Shown: piece by piece, positions 43,623 through 50,921 of the stretch
Layout: every line of letters starts with the position of its first letter
How positions within the stretch are numbered: position 1 is the first letter of the stretch
NCBI GenBank assembly: GCA_965247535.1
Contig: OZ252018.1
Span: 1,736,001-1,800,000 of the forward strand
Direction: 5' to 3'
Length of the DNA: 64,000 bases
Source: JAPPHY01 sp965247535
GTDB taxonomy: Bacteria > Chloroflexota > Dehalococcoidia > Lucifugimonadales > UBA2985
Translations under genes and position numbers: made by a program
The notes under the pieces: generated by a model
What the model was told of the DNA's origin: nothing
The model's input: the letters and a program-made list of their open reading frames with translations, nothing else
Database searches by the model: none

Positions 43623-44603
43623 ATGGCTCCCGGAGACAAGCCTGACGGCGCGCAACTGATTGACTTCTACCGCCGTATGCTTCTCATTAGGACCTTTGAG
43701 GAGAGATCGGCGGAGCAGTACACGCTCGGACGCATCCGAGGCTTCCTGCACCTATACAACGGCGAGGAGGCCATCGCCGTGGGCTCCATCTCTGCGCTGC
43801 AGCCCCAAGACTACGTGGCAACCCACTATCGCGACCACGGCCACGCGCTTGCCAAAGGCATGGACCCCAACGCTGCGATGGCGGAGCTTTTCGGAAAAGC
43901 CACGGGGTGCAGCAAGGGCAAGGGCGGCTCGATGCACCTCTTCGACGTCGAGAAGCGGTTCATGGGCGGCTACGCAATCGTGGGCGGACAGCTGCCCCTG
44001 GCAACCGGGTTTGCGCTCGCCAGCAAGTACAGCGGCGAGGACAGCCTGACGCTCTGCTTCCTGGGCGACGGCGCCATCAACGAGGGCGAGTTCCACGAAT
44101 CGCTCAACCTGGCCGCCCTGTGGAAACTGCCCGTGATCTTCTTCGTTGAGAACAACCTGTACGGCATGGGCGCCACAGTTGAGCAGATGCTGGCGTTTCA
44201 CGATGAGATTTACAAGTTTGCCAACGGCTACAAGATTCCGTCCGTTCGCGTGGACGGCATGGACGTGTTGAAGGTGCTGGAGGCCACCAGCGAGGCGGTG
44301 GCCCAAGTGCGAGGCGGCGGTGGCCCCTATTTGATCGAGGCGATGGCCTACCGGTTCAGGGGACACTCCATGGCGGACCCCTCCGAGTACCGGGCCAGGT
44401 CGGAGGAGGAGCGCTGGCGGACTCGCGACCCCATCGTCACCTTCGGCAGGCAGCTCGTGGATGGCGGCACGGCGACTCAGGAGGAGTTGGACCGCATCCG
44501 CAGCGAGGTTGAAGAGACTATCGACGCGGCCGTCCAGTTCGCCGAGGACAGCCCATTCCCGGAGCCGGACGCACTCTACGACGACGTGTACGGAGGCATG
44601 TGA
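43623..44603 (+). CDS. pdhA: 2-oxoacid dehydrogenase E1 component, alpha subunit
   Basis: 326 residues. Thiamine-diphosphate enzyme of the heterotetrameric E1 type: THYRDHGHALAKG, GGSMHLF, and the TPP motif GDGAINEGEFHESLN to ENN (about 150-180), with the phosphorylation-loop-like YRFRGHSMADPSEYR near 240. It decarboxylates pyruvate, or possibly acetoin or branched-chain 2-oxoacids, and passes the acyl unit to E2. The ATG at 43623 sits right after a TATAAT, so the mRNA is predicted leaderless. The E1 beta gene follows immediately. Confidence 0.93.
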   Translation: MAPGDKPDGAQLIDFYRRMLLIRTFEERSAEQYTLGRIRGFLHLYNGEEAIAVGSISALQPQDYVATHYRDHGHALAKGMDPNAAMAELFGKATGCSKGKGGSMHLFDVEKRFMGGYAIVGGQLPLATGFALASKYSGEDSLTLCFLGDGAINEGEFHESLNLAALWKLPVIFFVENNLYGMGATVEQMLAFHDEIYKFANGYKIPSVRVDGMDVLKVLEATSEAVAQVRGGGGPYLIEAMAYRFRGHSMADPSEYRARSEEERWRTRDPIVTFGRQLVDGGTATQEELDRIRSEVEETIDAAVQFAEDSPFPEPDALYDDVYGGM

Positions 44604-44605
44604 GC

Positions 44606-45580
44606 ATGGCGGTCATCACCTATAGGGAAGCCGTAGGCCGTGCGCTCAGAGAGGCTCTGCAGGACGAGCGGGTCTTCATGATGGGCGAAGACATCGGTCG
44701 TTACGGCGGGGCGTACGCCGTTACCAGGGGCCTGCTCGACGAGTTCGGGCCAGAGCGAATCCGGGAGACGCCCATCTCCGAGTCGGTGTTCACCGGAGCG
44801 GGCGCCGGCGCCGCAATGGCCGGTCTCAGGCCAATCGTTGAGCTGATGACCATCAACTTCAGCCTGCTGGCCATGGACCAGATAATCAACCACGCCGCCA
44901 AGGTGCGGTACATGTCCGGCGGGCAGCTCTCGTGTCCGCTTGTCGTGCGCACCGTCACAGGCGGCGGCGCTTCCGTGGGAGCCACCCACTCGCAGAGCCT
45001 GGAGGGCTGGTTCGCCTCCGTGCCGGGCATTCGCGTGGCCGTTCCATCCACGCCCCACGACGTTCTCGGCCTCTTCCGTGCGGCGATGCTGCAGGAGGAC
45101 CCCGTGATGTTCGTGGAGCACACGCTGCTCTACAGCACGCGCGGGGAGGTGGAGGACGAGCCGTACGTGATACCCCTCGGCAGAGCGGACATCAAGCGCG
45201 CGGGCACGGACATCACGATTGCGGCCTACTCGCGCATGGTCACGGTGGCACTCCGGGCCGCTGAGCAGCTGGAGTCCATGGGCATAAGCGCGGAGGTCGT
45301 TGACCTTCGAACGCTCAGCCCGCTGGACGGCGAAACCGTCGTGGAGTCGGTGCGCAAGACGGGCCACGCAGTGGTGGTTGAGGAGACGTGGTACACCGGC
45401 GGGTTCGGCGCTACCGTGGTGGGACTGATCCAGGAGCGCGCTTTCGACTATCTCAACGCTCCGGTGGCTCGGGTGGCCGGCGTGGAGGTCCCCATGCCCT
45501 ACTCTCGATACCTTGAGCAGGCGTCCATACCGGACGATGCCCGCGTAATCCGGGCGGTGGAAGCCACCCTCGGTCGCTGA
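44606..45580 (+). CDS. pdhB: 2-oxoacid dehydrogenase E1 component, beta subunit
   Basis: 324 residues from the ATG at 44606, nine bases after GGAGG; a GTG at 44600 overlapping the E1 alpha stop is possible but too close to the ribosome site. Transketolase pyrimidine-binding half with MGEDIGRYGGAY, the GAGAAMAGLRPIVELM helix and the FRAAMLQEDPVMFVEH segment, and the C-terminal transketolase domain. It pairs with E1 alpha to form the active site. Confidence 0.94.
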   Translation: MAVITYREAVGRALREALQDERVFMMGEDIGRYGGAYAVTRGLLDEFGPERIRETPISESVFTGAGAGAAMAGLRPIVELMTINFSLLAMDQIINHAAKVRYMSGGQLSCPLVVRTVTGGGASVGATHSQSLEGWFASVPGIRVAVPSTPHDVLGLFRAAMLQEDPVMFVEHTLLYSTRGEVEDEPYVIPLGRADIKRAGTDITIAAYSRMVTVALRAAEQLESMGISAEVVDLRTLSPLDGETVVESVRKTGHAVVVEETWYTGGFGATVVGLIQERAFDYLNAPVARVAGVEVPMPYSRYLEQASIPDDARVIRAVEATLGR

Positions 45581-45604
45581 CACAAACGGCAGGAGGCACG
45601 GGAA

Positions 45605-46825
45605 ATGGCTACATCGGTTGTAATGCCTCAGATGGGCTACGATATGCAGGAGGGCACCCTCGTGCGCTGGCTGAAGCAGGAGGGGGAGGAGATCGCGAGG
45701 GGCGATGCAATAGCCGAGATCGAGACCGACAAGGCCGTGATCGAGATGGAGGCCTACGCCTCCGGCGTGGTGCTGAAGACCGTGGTAACGGAGGGAAGCA
45801 CGGTGCCGGTGGGGGACACCATCGCGTTCATCGGCAGCCCCGGTGAGCCGGTGCCCGACGTGGCAGCCCCGTCCGCTCCCGTAGCCGAGCCAGCTCCCGA
45901 GCCGGAGCAGGCATCCGAGACGACGGAGCCTGCCGCAGCCGCGGCGTCCGGCGCGGTGAGGGCGTCACCGGTTGCACGCCGGTTGGCGCAGGAGAAGGGC
46001 ATCGATCTGGCCCAGGTCACGGGCACGGGACCGAACGGGCGCATCACTCGCGACGATGTGGCTGCCCATGAAAGCTCCGCCGCCGCTCCGGCACCCGCGG
46101 CGGAAGCTTCCGCTCCGGTTGAGCCGGCCGTTCGCGGCCAGCAGGGCGAGCTCGTGCCGTTGACCCGCATGAGACAGGCAATCGCACGGCGCACGGCGCA
46201 GAGCAAGCGGGAGGTACCCCACTTCTACGTATCGGCGGGCGTGGACATGACGGCCGCGATGGCGCTGCGTCAGCAGATCAACGAGGCGCTTGCGGGCGCG
46301 GCGCGCGTCTCCGTGAACGACCTGATCGTAAAGGCGTGCGCGCTGACGCTGGCCAAGTACCCGGCCTTCAACGCCTCCTTCGAGGGCAACAACCTGCGCA
46401 TGAACCCCGCCATCAACGTGAGCATCGCCGTGGCGGTGGAGTATGGCCTGCTGGTGGTGTCGCTTGGAGACTGCCGTGGCAGGTCGCTCGTGGACATTTC
46501 GCAGGCGGCGAGAGGCGCGGTGGAGAGGGTGCAGAGCGGGGTGCTGCGCGAGGAAGACTACACCGGCGGCACGTTCAGCATCAGCAACATGGGCATGTTC
46601 GACGTGGACAGCTTCTCGGCGATCATCTACCCGCCACAGTCGGCGGTCATTGCCGTGGGCACGGTGCGGCAGCAGCCCGTGGTCCGCGACGACCAGATAA
46701 CGATTGCGCAGATGATGCAGGCGACGCTTTCCACCGACCACCGGGTTGCGGACGGCGCGCAGGCTGCGCAGTTCCTGGTCGAGGTGAAGCGCATCCTGGA
46801 GAACCCGGTCAGCCTGGTGGTGTGA
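45605..46825 (+). CDS. pdhC: Dihydrolipoamide acyltransferase (E2)
   Basis: 406 residues; AGGAGG upstream of the ATG. Lipoyl domain with the modified Lys in EIETDKAVIEMEA (residue about 44), an Ala/Pro/Glu linker, peripheral-subunit-binding domain (SPVARRLAQEKGIDLAQVTG, about 120-155), a second Ala/Pro linker, and the catalytic domain ending in STDHRVADGAQAAQFL with the active-site His and Asp. It forms the core of the complex and transfers the acyl group to CoA. Acetyl specificity is presumed, not shown. Confidence 0.95.
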   Translation: MATSVVMPQMGYDMQEGTLVRWLKQEGEEIARGDAIAEIETDKAVIEMEAYASGVVLKTVVTEGSTVPVGDTIAFIGSPGEPVPDVAAPSAPVAEPAPEPEQASETTEPAAAAASGAVRASPVARRLAQEKGIDLAQVTGTGPNGRITRDDVAAHESSAAAPAPAAEASAPVEPAVRGQQGELVPLTRMRQAIARRTAQSKREVPHFYVSAGVDMTAAMALRQQINEALAGAARVSVNDLIVKACALTLAKYPAFNASFEGNNLRMNPAINVSIAVAVEYGLLVVSLGDCRGRSLVDISQAARGAVERVQSGVLREEDYTGGTFSISNMGMFDVDSFSAIIYPPQSAVIAVGTVRQQPVVRDDQITIAQMMQATLSTDHRVADGAQAAQFLVEVKRILENPVSLVV

Positions 46826-46879
46826 GTCCAATAGGACTCCACCGAACGTTCGCACAGTCAGGACCGGTAAGGATGCCCA

Positions 46880-46905
46880 CCACATTCTGCGTATGACGCA
46901 GGTGG
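46880..46905. terminator. Hairpin between convergent E2 and YCII genes
   Basis: CCAC, 3-base bulge, CTGCGT, ATG loop, ACGCAG, GTGG. No T tract; placed where both transcripts should end. Confidence 0.35.
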
Positions 46906-46940
46906 CGAGCAGGCTCTCGCAGCCCGTTTGCAATCGTCGG

Positions 46941-47276
46941 CTATATCGGCATCCGCATGGCCTGGTAGACCTCGATCTCACAGCCTTCGCCCCAGCCAAG
47001 GTGCGGATGGTCCGCAACCAGCGCGGCCGCGGCCTCCATGTCGTCCGTCTGGAGAACTGAGTAGCCGATCACGTCCCCTTTGCCTGGCGAGCTGCCGGTC
47101 TGCGTCAGCCTGAGTCCGCCCATCAGCGCCGAGCCGGGGTAGGTGAGTGCATCGCCGCACCGGTCGGCCCACGCCTTCCACGCCTCCATGCCCGCCTGCA
47201 TGTCCTCCGGCGAGATGTGCTGCATCTGCTCTATGACCGACGGCGATGCGAAGTAGATCGCGACAAAGTCTCCCAT
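46941..47276 (-). CDS. YCII-family (DGPF-like) small protein
   Basis: 111 residues; AGGAG nine bases before the ATG. The ferredoxin-like YCII plan is visible: YFASPSVIEQMQHISPEDMQ, GLRLTQTG, and VLQTDDMEAAAALVADHPHLGWGEGCEIEVYQAM, the last part being the family signature. Function unknown for most members. It is divergent from the siroheme reductase and has its own promoter. Confidence 0.8.
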   Translation of the reverse strand: MGDFVAIYFASPSVIEQMQHISPEDMQAGMEAWKAWADRCGDALTYPGSALMGGLRLTQTGSSPGKGDVIGYSVLQTDDMEAAAALVADHPHLGWGEGCEIEVYQAMRMPI

Positions 47277-47313
47277 CGTTCATTCTCCTGTCTTTCGGCT
47301 TTATGGCCTGCGC

Positions 47314-47342
47314 ACTGTAACACCATCGGATGAGGTGGGCAA
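47314..47342 (-). promoter_or_regulatory. Promoter of the YCII gene
   Basis: Minus strand: TTGCCC (47342-47337), 17-base spacer, TACAGT (47319-47314). Confidence 0.45.
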
Positions 47343-47386
47343 TCGCCTCACTGGTGGGTCTGTAGCGTGCCGACCGATGCGTTTGC

Positions 47387-47415
47387 TTGACATTCAACCC
47401 TGCCTACATTAAGAT
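47387..47415 (+). promoter_or_regulatory. Promoter of the sulfite reductase leader
   Basis: TTGACA (47387-47392), 17-base spacer, TAAGAT (47410-47415). The predicted transcript start at about 47422 is three bases before the ATG of the poly-Cys leader ORF. Confidence 0.75.
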
Positions 47416-47424
47416 TCCCTCCAA

Positions 47425-47469
47425 ATGGACGCTCAGGTTCGCTCTTTCTGCTGCTGTTGTAGGCCCTGA
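47425..47469 (+). CDS. Leader peptide with four consecutive Cys codons (attenuator ORF)
   Basis: Fourteen codons, MDAQVRSFCCCCRP, ending in TGA. The codons at 47449-47460 are TGC TGC TGT TGT. No ribosome site precedes it; the ATG lies within about three bases of the predicted transcript start, so translation would be leaderless. The stop codon falls inside RNA segment 2 of the attenuator, as required for a trp-type switch. Scarce Cys-tRNA would stall the ribosome on the Cys run, leave segment 2 free and favour read-through into the reductase gene. Poly-Cys leader ORFs acting as cysteine-responsive attenuators are known in mycobacteria. Function here is inferred from sequence alone. Confidence 0.75.
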   Translation: MDAQVRSFCCCCRP

Positions 47470-47516
47470 ACCGGGGGCTTGCGCGTCTTCAAAGGCTTCT
47501 AGTCTCGCCCCCTCAG
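47466..47516 (+). promoter_or_regulatory. Antiterminator pairing of the cysteine attenuator
   Basis: Segment 2 (CTGA 47466-47469, three-base bulge, GGGGGC 47473-47478) is complementary to segment 3 (GCCCCCTCAG, 47507-47516): ten pairs, mostly G-C. Segment 3 is also the 5' arm of the terminator, so the two structures exclude each other. Segment 1 (TCAGG or GGTTC, 47433-47440) can pair with segment 2 (CCTGA or GAACC, 47465-47472). Confidence 0.7.
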
Positions 47517-47541
47517 TTGCGCCCTGAGGGGCGATTTGTTT
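47505..47541 (+). terminator. Intrinsic terminator in the reductase leader
   Basis: 5' arm 47505-47516, 7-base loop, 3' arm CTGAGGGGCGA (47524-47534): 11 pairs with one bulged C, followed by TTTGTTT (47535-47541). It is the only hairpin noticed in the window with a real T-rich tail, and it lies upstream of a gene, 44 bases before the ATG. Confidence 0.75.
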
Positions 47542-47584
47542 CAGCCGCAAACCCGCGCCGGAGGCGGACTCCCAAGGAGGCATC

Positions 47585-49381
47585 ATGAGCCAGGCAAAAA
47601 TAAACGAAAAGGGTATCCTGCCCGTTCTACAGGATGAACTGGACAACTTCGAGTCGGTCGTTGGCGAGTTCATCCAGGGCGACTGGGACCCCACTGCCTT
47701 CCAGGCATTCCGCCTGCGGATGGGCGTCTACGGCCAGCGCCAGCCGGACGTGCACATGCTCAGGGTGAAGCTGCCGGTGGGTGAGGTCTTCGCCGAGCAG
47801 CTGGAGACTCTGGGCACCATCGCGCGAGAGTTCGCTCCCATGAAGAAGGGACACGTGACCACGCGTGAGAACATGCAGTTTCACTTTGTGCCCATTGCGG
47901 AGGTGCACCAGGCGCTGAACGTGCTCGGGCAGACGGGCCTCTCGACCCGCGAGGCCTGCGGCAACACCGTGCGCAACGTCGCCGGCTGCCCTCTGTCCGG
48001 CGTCTGCAACGACGAGCCATTCGACGTGACGCCCTACGCCGGCGCCTACGCCCGCTACTTCCTGCGCCATCCCGTCACGCAGTCCATGCCCCGCAAGATC
48101 AAGTCGGCCTTCTCCGGGTGCGAGAAGGACTGCGCCATCACCAGCATCCACGACGTCGGCTTCATTCCGCGAGTGCGCGAGGTGGACGGACAAGAGGAGC
48201 GAGGCTTCAAGATGGTGGTGGGCGGAGGCCTTTCGATCATGGCCCGCATTGCTCCCACGCTGTACGAGTTCGTGCCCGTAAGCGACTTCCTGCGCGTTAG
48301 CGAGGCGGTTCTGCGGGTGTTCGATGCATCAGACGAGCTTCGCAAGAACAGGATGAAGGCGCGCATCAAGTTCCTCGTCGACCGCGTGGGCATCGACGAG
48401 TTCCGCGTGATGGTCGAGCGCGAGCTGGAGATGCCGTGGGCGCAGCAGCCCAACGATCCCACGCCGCTGCTGTACCTGGACGACGAGGCGTCGGACGCAC
48501 CGGAAGCAGAGGCTGCGGCGCCGGAGACGCGCCAGTCGCCCAACGGTGACGCTGGTGAGTTCGACCTGTGGGCGGCAACCAACGTGGAGCCCCAGAAGCA
48601 GGACGGCTTCTTCGTAGCGCTCATAAAGCTGCCCCAGGGAGACATACAGGAGGACCAGTTCCCGCTGCTGGCAGAGATCACTCGAAAGTACTCCAGTGGT
48701 CGTGCCCGCTTAACGCAGCAGCAGAACATGGCGCTCAGGTGGGTGAGCCGGGAGTCGCTGTACCCGCTGTGGCGAGACCTGAAGGAGGCCGGCTTGGCCG
48801 AGCCGGAAGTCAACACGATCACCGACGTCACGTCCTGCCCTGGAACCGATAGCTGCAAGCTGGGCATCACGTCATCGATGGGTCTGGGCAGTGCGATTCG
48901 CGAGGAGCTTGCGGTGATGGACGTGTCCGACCCGCTGGTGAAGGGACTGCACATCAAGATGAGCGGCTGCCCCAACTCGTGCGGGCAGCACCACATAGCC
49001 AACATCGGGTTCCACGGGGCGTCCATGAAGGGCGACCGCGGGAACCAGGTGCCCGCGTACGAGATGTTCGTTGGCGGAAGCTACCAGGACCTGCGCGGGC
49101 AGGAGGAGTCTCGCATCGGGATGAGGCCCAAGGGCAAGATTCCGGCCAAGCGAGTGCCGGAGGTGATACGCACGGTCCTAGAGTACTACCAGGGCAACCG
49201 TGAAGAGTCGGAGACGTTCAACACCTTCGTGGACAGGGTAGGCATGGCTCCGTTCGAGGCCATTGCCGCCGAGTACCAGGATCTGGGCCCCCTGAACCGG
49301 GACAACATCGACACGTACATGGACTGGAACAAGACGGTGCTCTACAAGGTGGAGCGCGGCGAAGGGGAGTGCGCGATTTAG
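47585..49381 (+). CDS. Siroheme sulfite (or nitrite) reductase with two complete cysteine sets
   Basis: 598 residues; AAGGAGG four bases before the ATG. Two homologous halves, as in the ferredoxin-dependent sulfite/nitrite reductase family, which reduces sulfite to sulfide or nitrite to ammonia with six electrons at a siroheme-4Fe4S centre. C-terminal half: C418-x5-C424 and C462-x3-C466, the canonical cluster ligands. N-terminal half: C135-x5-C141 and C179-x3-C183 with the same 38-residue separation, where relatives are normally degenerate. An acidic/Ala linker (about 295-330) joins the halves. The poly-Cys attenuator upstream argues for assimilatory sulfite reduction. A hairpin terminator follows. 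Confidence 0.88.
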   Translation: MSQAKINEKGILPVLQDELDNFESVVGEFIQGDWDPTAFQAFRLRMGVYGQRQPDVHMLRVKLPVGEVFAEQLETLGTIAREFAPMKKGHVTTRENMQFHFVPIAEVHQALNVLGQTGLSTREACGNTVRNVAGCPLSGVCNDEPFDVTPYAGAYARYFLRHPVTQSMPRKIKSAFSGCEKDCAITSIHDVGFIPRVREVDGQEERGFKMVVGGGLSIMARIAPTLYEFVPVSDFLRVSEAVLRVFDASDELRKNRMKARIKFLVDRVGIDEFRVMVERELEMPWAQQPNDPTPLLYLDDEASDAPEAEAAAPETRQSPNGDAGEFDLWAATNVEPQKQDGFFVALIKLPQGDIQEDQFPLLAEITRKYSSGRARLTQQQNMALRWVSRESLYPLWRDLKEAGLAEPEVNTITDVTSCPGTDSCKLGITSSMGLGSAIREELAVMDVSDPLVKGLHIKMSGCPNSCGQHHIANIGFHGASMKGDRGNQVPAYEMFVGGSYQDLRGQEESRIGMRPKGKIPAKRVPEVIRTVLEYYQGNREESETFNTFVDRVGMAPFEAIAAEYQDLGPLNRDNIDTYMDWNKTVLYKVERGEGECAI

Positions 49382-49425
49382 GGCGTTCTCACTAGGCGGT
49401 TCGTTCAGCCGGACACAATTGCAAT

Positions 49426-49453
49426 GTAAGGGCGCTCTCCGAAGCGCCCTTAC
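49426..49453. terminator. Terminator after the reductase gene
   Basis: Perfect 11-base stem GTAAGGGCGCT/AGCGCCCTTAC with a 6-base loop, followed by TGTTGT. It lies between the convergent reductase and HEPN genes and can serve both. Confidence 0.6.
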
Positions 49454-49495
49454 TGTTGTCCTGGCTGGAGTCTTGCGCTGAGCCGGCCGTTCAGT

Positions 49496-49936
49496 TCACC
49501 GACTCACATAGGCATGTGGGCATCTGCATCCGTCCTCGGCTTCCCCGGGCGAGAACTCTTCTAGCGCGTGCAGGAGCTCGCGTCCGGTTTGCAGGACTAG
49601 ATTCAGAATCTCATGCGGGGCCCGTGGTTGGCTTTTGAATCTGAGCGGCAGAACAAGCTCGTAGTCTGCTTCCCTCCGAAGCGCCATCATGTCATTCAAT
49701 AGGTTGCCCACTGTCCGAGCTCGTGAATCATCACGAGCGTTGAATCTATCCCGGAGCTCGGTATGTCTGCGATTTGTGTCCAGTGGGACCGACACAGCGT
49801 TAGCCCTGAAGTACCTGCAACAGGCTTCGTGATGAAGTCCGTAGTAGAGCCGGTTTACGACTGTGCGCTGTTCAGATTCAGTTCCAGCGGTCTGAGCGAG
49901 AGAGACCCCAAGCCGGTAGAAATCAAGCGGCCTCAT
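49496..49936 (-). CDS. HEPN-domain protein, candidate RNase toxin
   Basis: 146 residues, helical. The HEPN signature lies in helix 2: VNRLYYGLHHEACCRYF, with R29-x5-H35 matching the Rx4-6H catalytic motif of HEPN ribonucleases. The rest (residues 50-130) has two more helices around LLNDMMALRREADYEL. Its ATG overlaps the stop of the upstream small gene by four bases (ATGA), a two-gene layout typical of toxin-antitoxin pairs. The usual nucleotidyltransferase (MNT) antitoxin is absent. Confidence 0.68.
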   Translation of the reverse strand: MRPLDFYRLGVSLAQTAGTESEQRTVVNRLYYGLHHEACCRYFRANAVSVPLDTNRRHTELRDRFNARDDSRARTVGNLLNDMMALRREADYELVLPLRFKSQPRAPHEILNLVLQTGRELLHALEEFSPGEAEDGCRCPHAYVSR

Positions 49937-50283
49937 AGGCTGGAAGGGATCAGGCTAAAGTAAATCCTTCGCCCGTAATCTTCTTGTTCGTCCTCCGACC
50001 ACTCCCTTGACCACTCGCCGACCTTGACCAGGATGTCATGTCGAAGCCCCCGGATGAATTCCCAATCTGCGTCGATGGCCATGGTCAAGTCCATGGTTTC
50101 GGAGTCTTCCTCACCAAACACGTATTCGACCGTGACGTCCGCAGACTTCAACTGGTTACCCGCCAGGTCCAACGCGGTTTTGTATATGAAGTTGAGCGCC
50201 TTATCGCGCAGCGGCGTACGCATCCATTCGACGTCGGGCGGGAAGTGCAGACCCGCTCGGGCATCCTGGCGAATTGCGCTCAT
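49933..50283 (-). CDS. Small protein upstream of and coupled to the HEPN gene
   Basis: 116 residues; GAGGAG eight bases before the ATG. Mixed alpha/beta, acidic. It contains WMRTPLRDKALNFIYKTALDLAGN and a beta-rich VTVEYVFGEEDSETMDLTMAIDADWEF, and ends in a Trp/Glu-rich helix. No family recognised. Position as first gene of a tight pair and small acidic character fit an antitoxin or specificity partner for the HEPN protein, but nothing in its sequence proves this. Confidence 0.6.
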   Translation of the reverse strand: MSAIRQDARAGLHFPPDVEWMRTPLRDKALNFIYKTALDLAGNQLKSADVTVEYVFGEEDSETMDLTMAIDADWEFIRGLRHDILVKVGEWSREWSEDEQEDYGRRIYFSLIPSSL

Positions 50284-50331
50284 TGCTCCACTCCTCGCTT
50301 TGACTTCTGTCGTCTCGCAGCACTGCCCCGC

Positions 50332-50727
50332 CTAACGCTTGAGCCAGCGCTGGAATCGCGTCCACGCGCCGTCCTCATTGGGCGACTGCTCAATCGCCCG
50401 TCCTCGCCAGCGCCTCTCAGGACTGCCGCCGGGCCGCGCGAAGTAGAGCGCGTAGATCAATATGAACAGGATAAGCCCAAGCCACACGAACGGCCCAAGG
50501 AAGCCGGGCAGGATCACGCTGACCAGTATGGCCAGCAGCAACAGCACGGCGCCGATAACCAGCAGGCGGCTTGAACTGCGGTAAACCAAGCCTGCCACGC
50601 CCCTGCCGATGCCCCCGAACACGGACGAAGGCGATCTCTTGCGGGGCATTTCGGGCTCTTTGGTGGGAGTGTGCTCCCCCGCCTGCCGGAGGATCTCCTC
50701 GATTTCTCTCTGATACCGCTCGGACAT
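50332..50727 (-). CDS. Membrane protein of unknown function
   Basis: 131 residues. A cytosolic N-terminus (SERYQREIEEILRQAGEH), a short basic Ser-rich region, two adjacent hydrophobic helices (about 53-74 and 77-97), and a basic tail with RRWRGRAIEQSPNEDGAW. No catalytic motif. A gap of 48 bases separates its stop from the HEPN pair on the same strand; operon membership is possible. Confidence 0.6.
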   Translation of the reverse strand: MSERYQREIEEILRQAGEHTPTKEPEMPRKRSPSSVFGGIGRGVAGLVYRSSSRLLVIGAVLLLLAILVSVILPGFLGPFVWLGLILFILIYALYFARPGGSPERRWRGRAIEQSPNEDGAWTRFQRWLKR

Positions 50728-50921
50728 GGCTCCCCCCCGGAGCGCCTATCATTATTCCTGATTATAGTCGAATATTCAGACTGGGGAAACCCCCGGCGCG
50801 CAATGCAGGATTCGTCGGCCCTTCAATTGGTCACGACGCAATCGTATGTTCCTTCAGGGATTGCGTACCCCTTGACACAGGGTTTACAATCTGTCTCCAC
50901 TCACACTGTGGAGCGGCGCAC

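Noticed and set aside
50872..50890. TTGACA followed by TACAAT before the TPR gene
   Set aside because: Only seven bases separate the boxes, so they cannot be one promoter.
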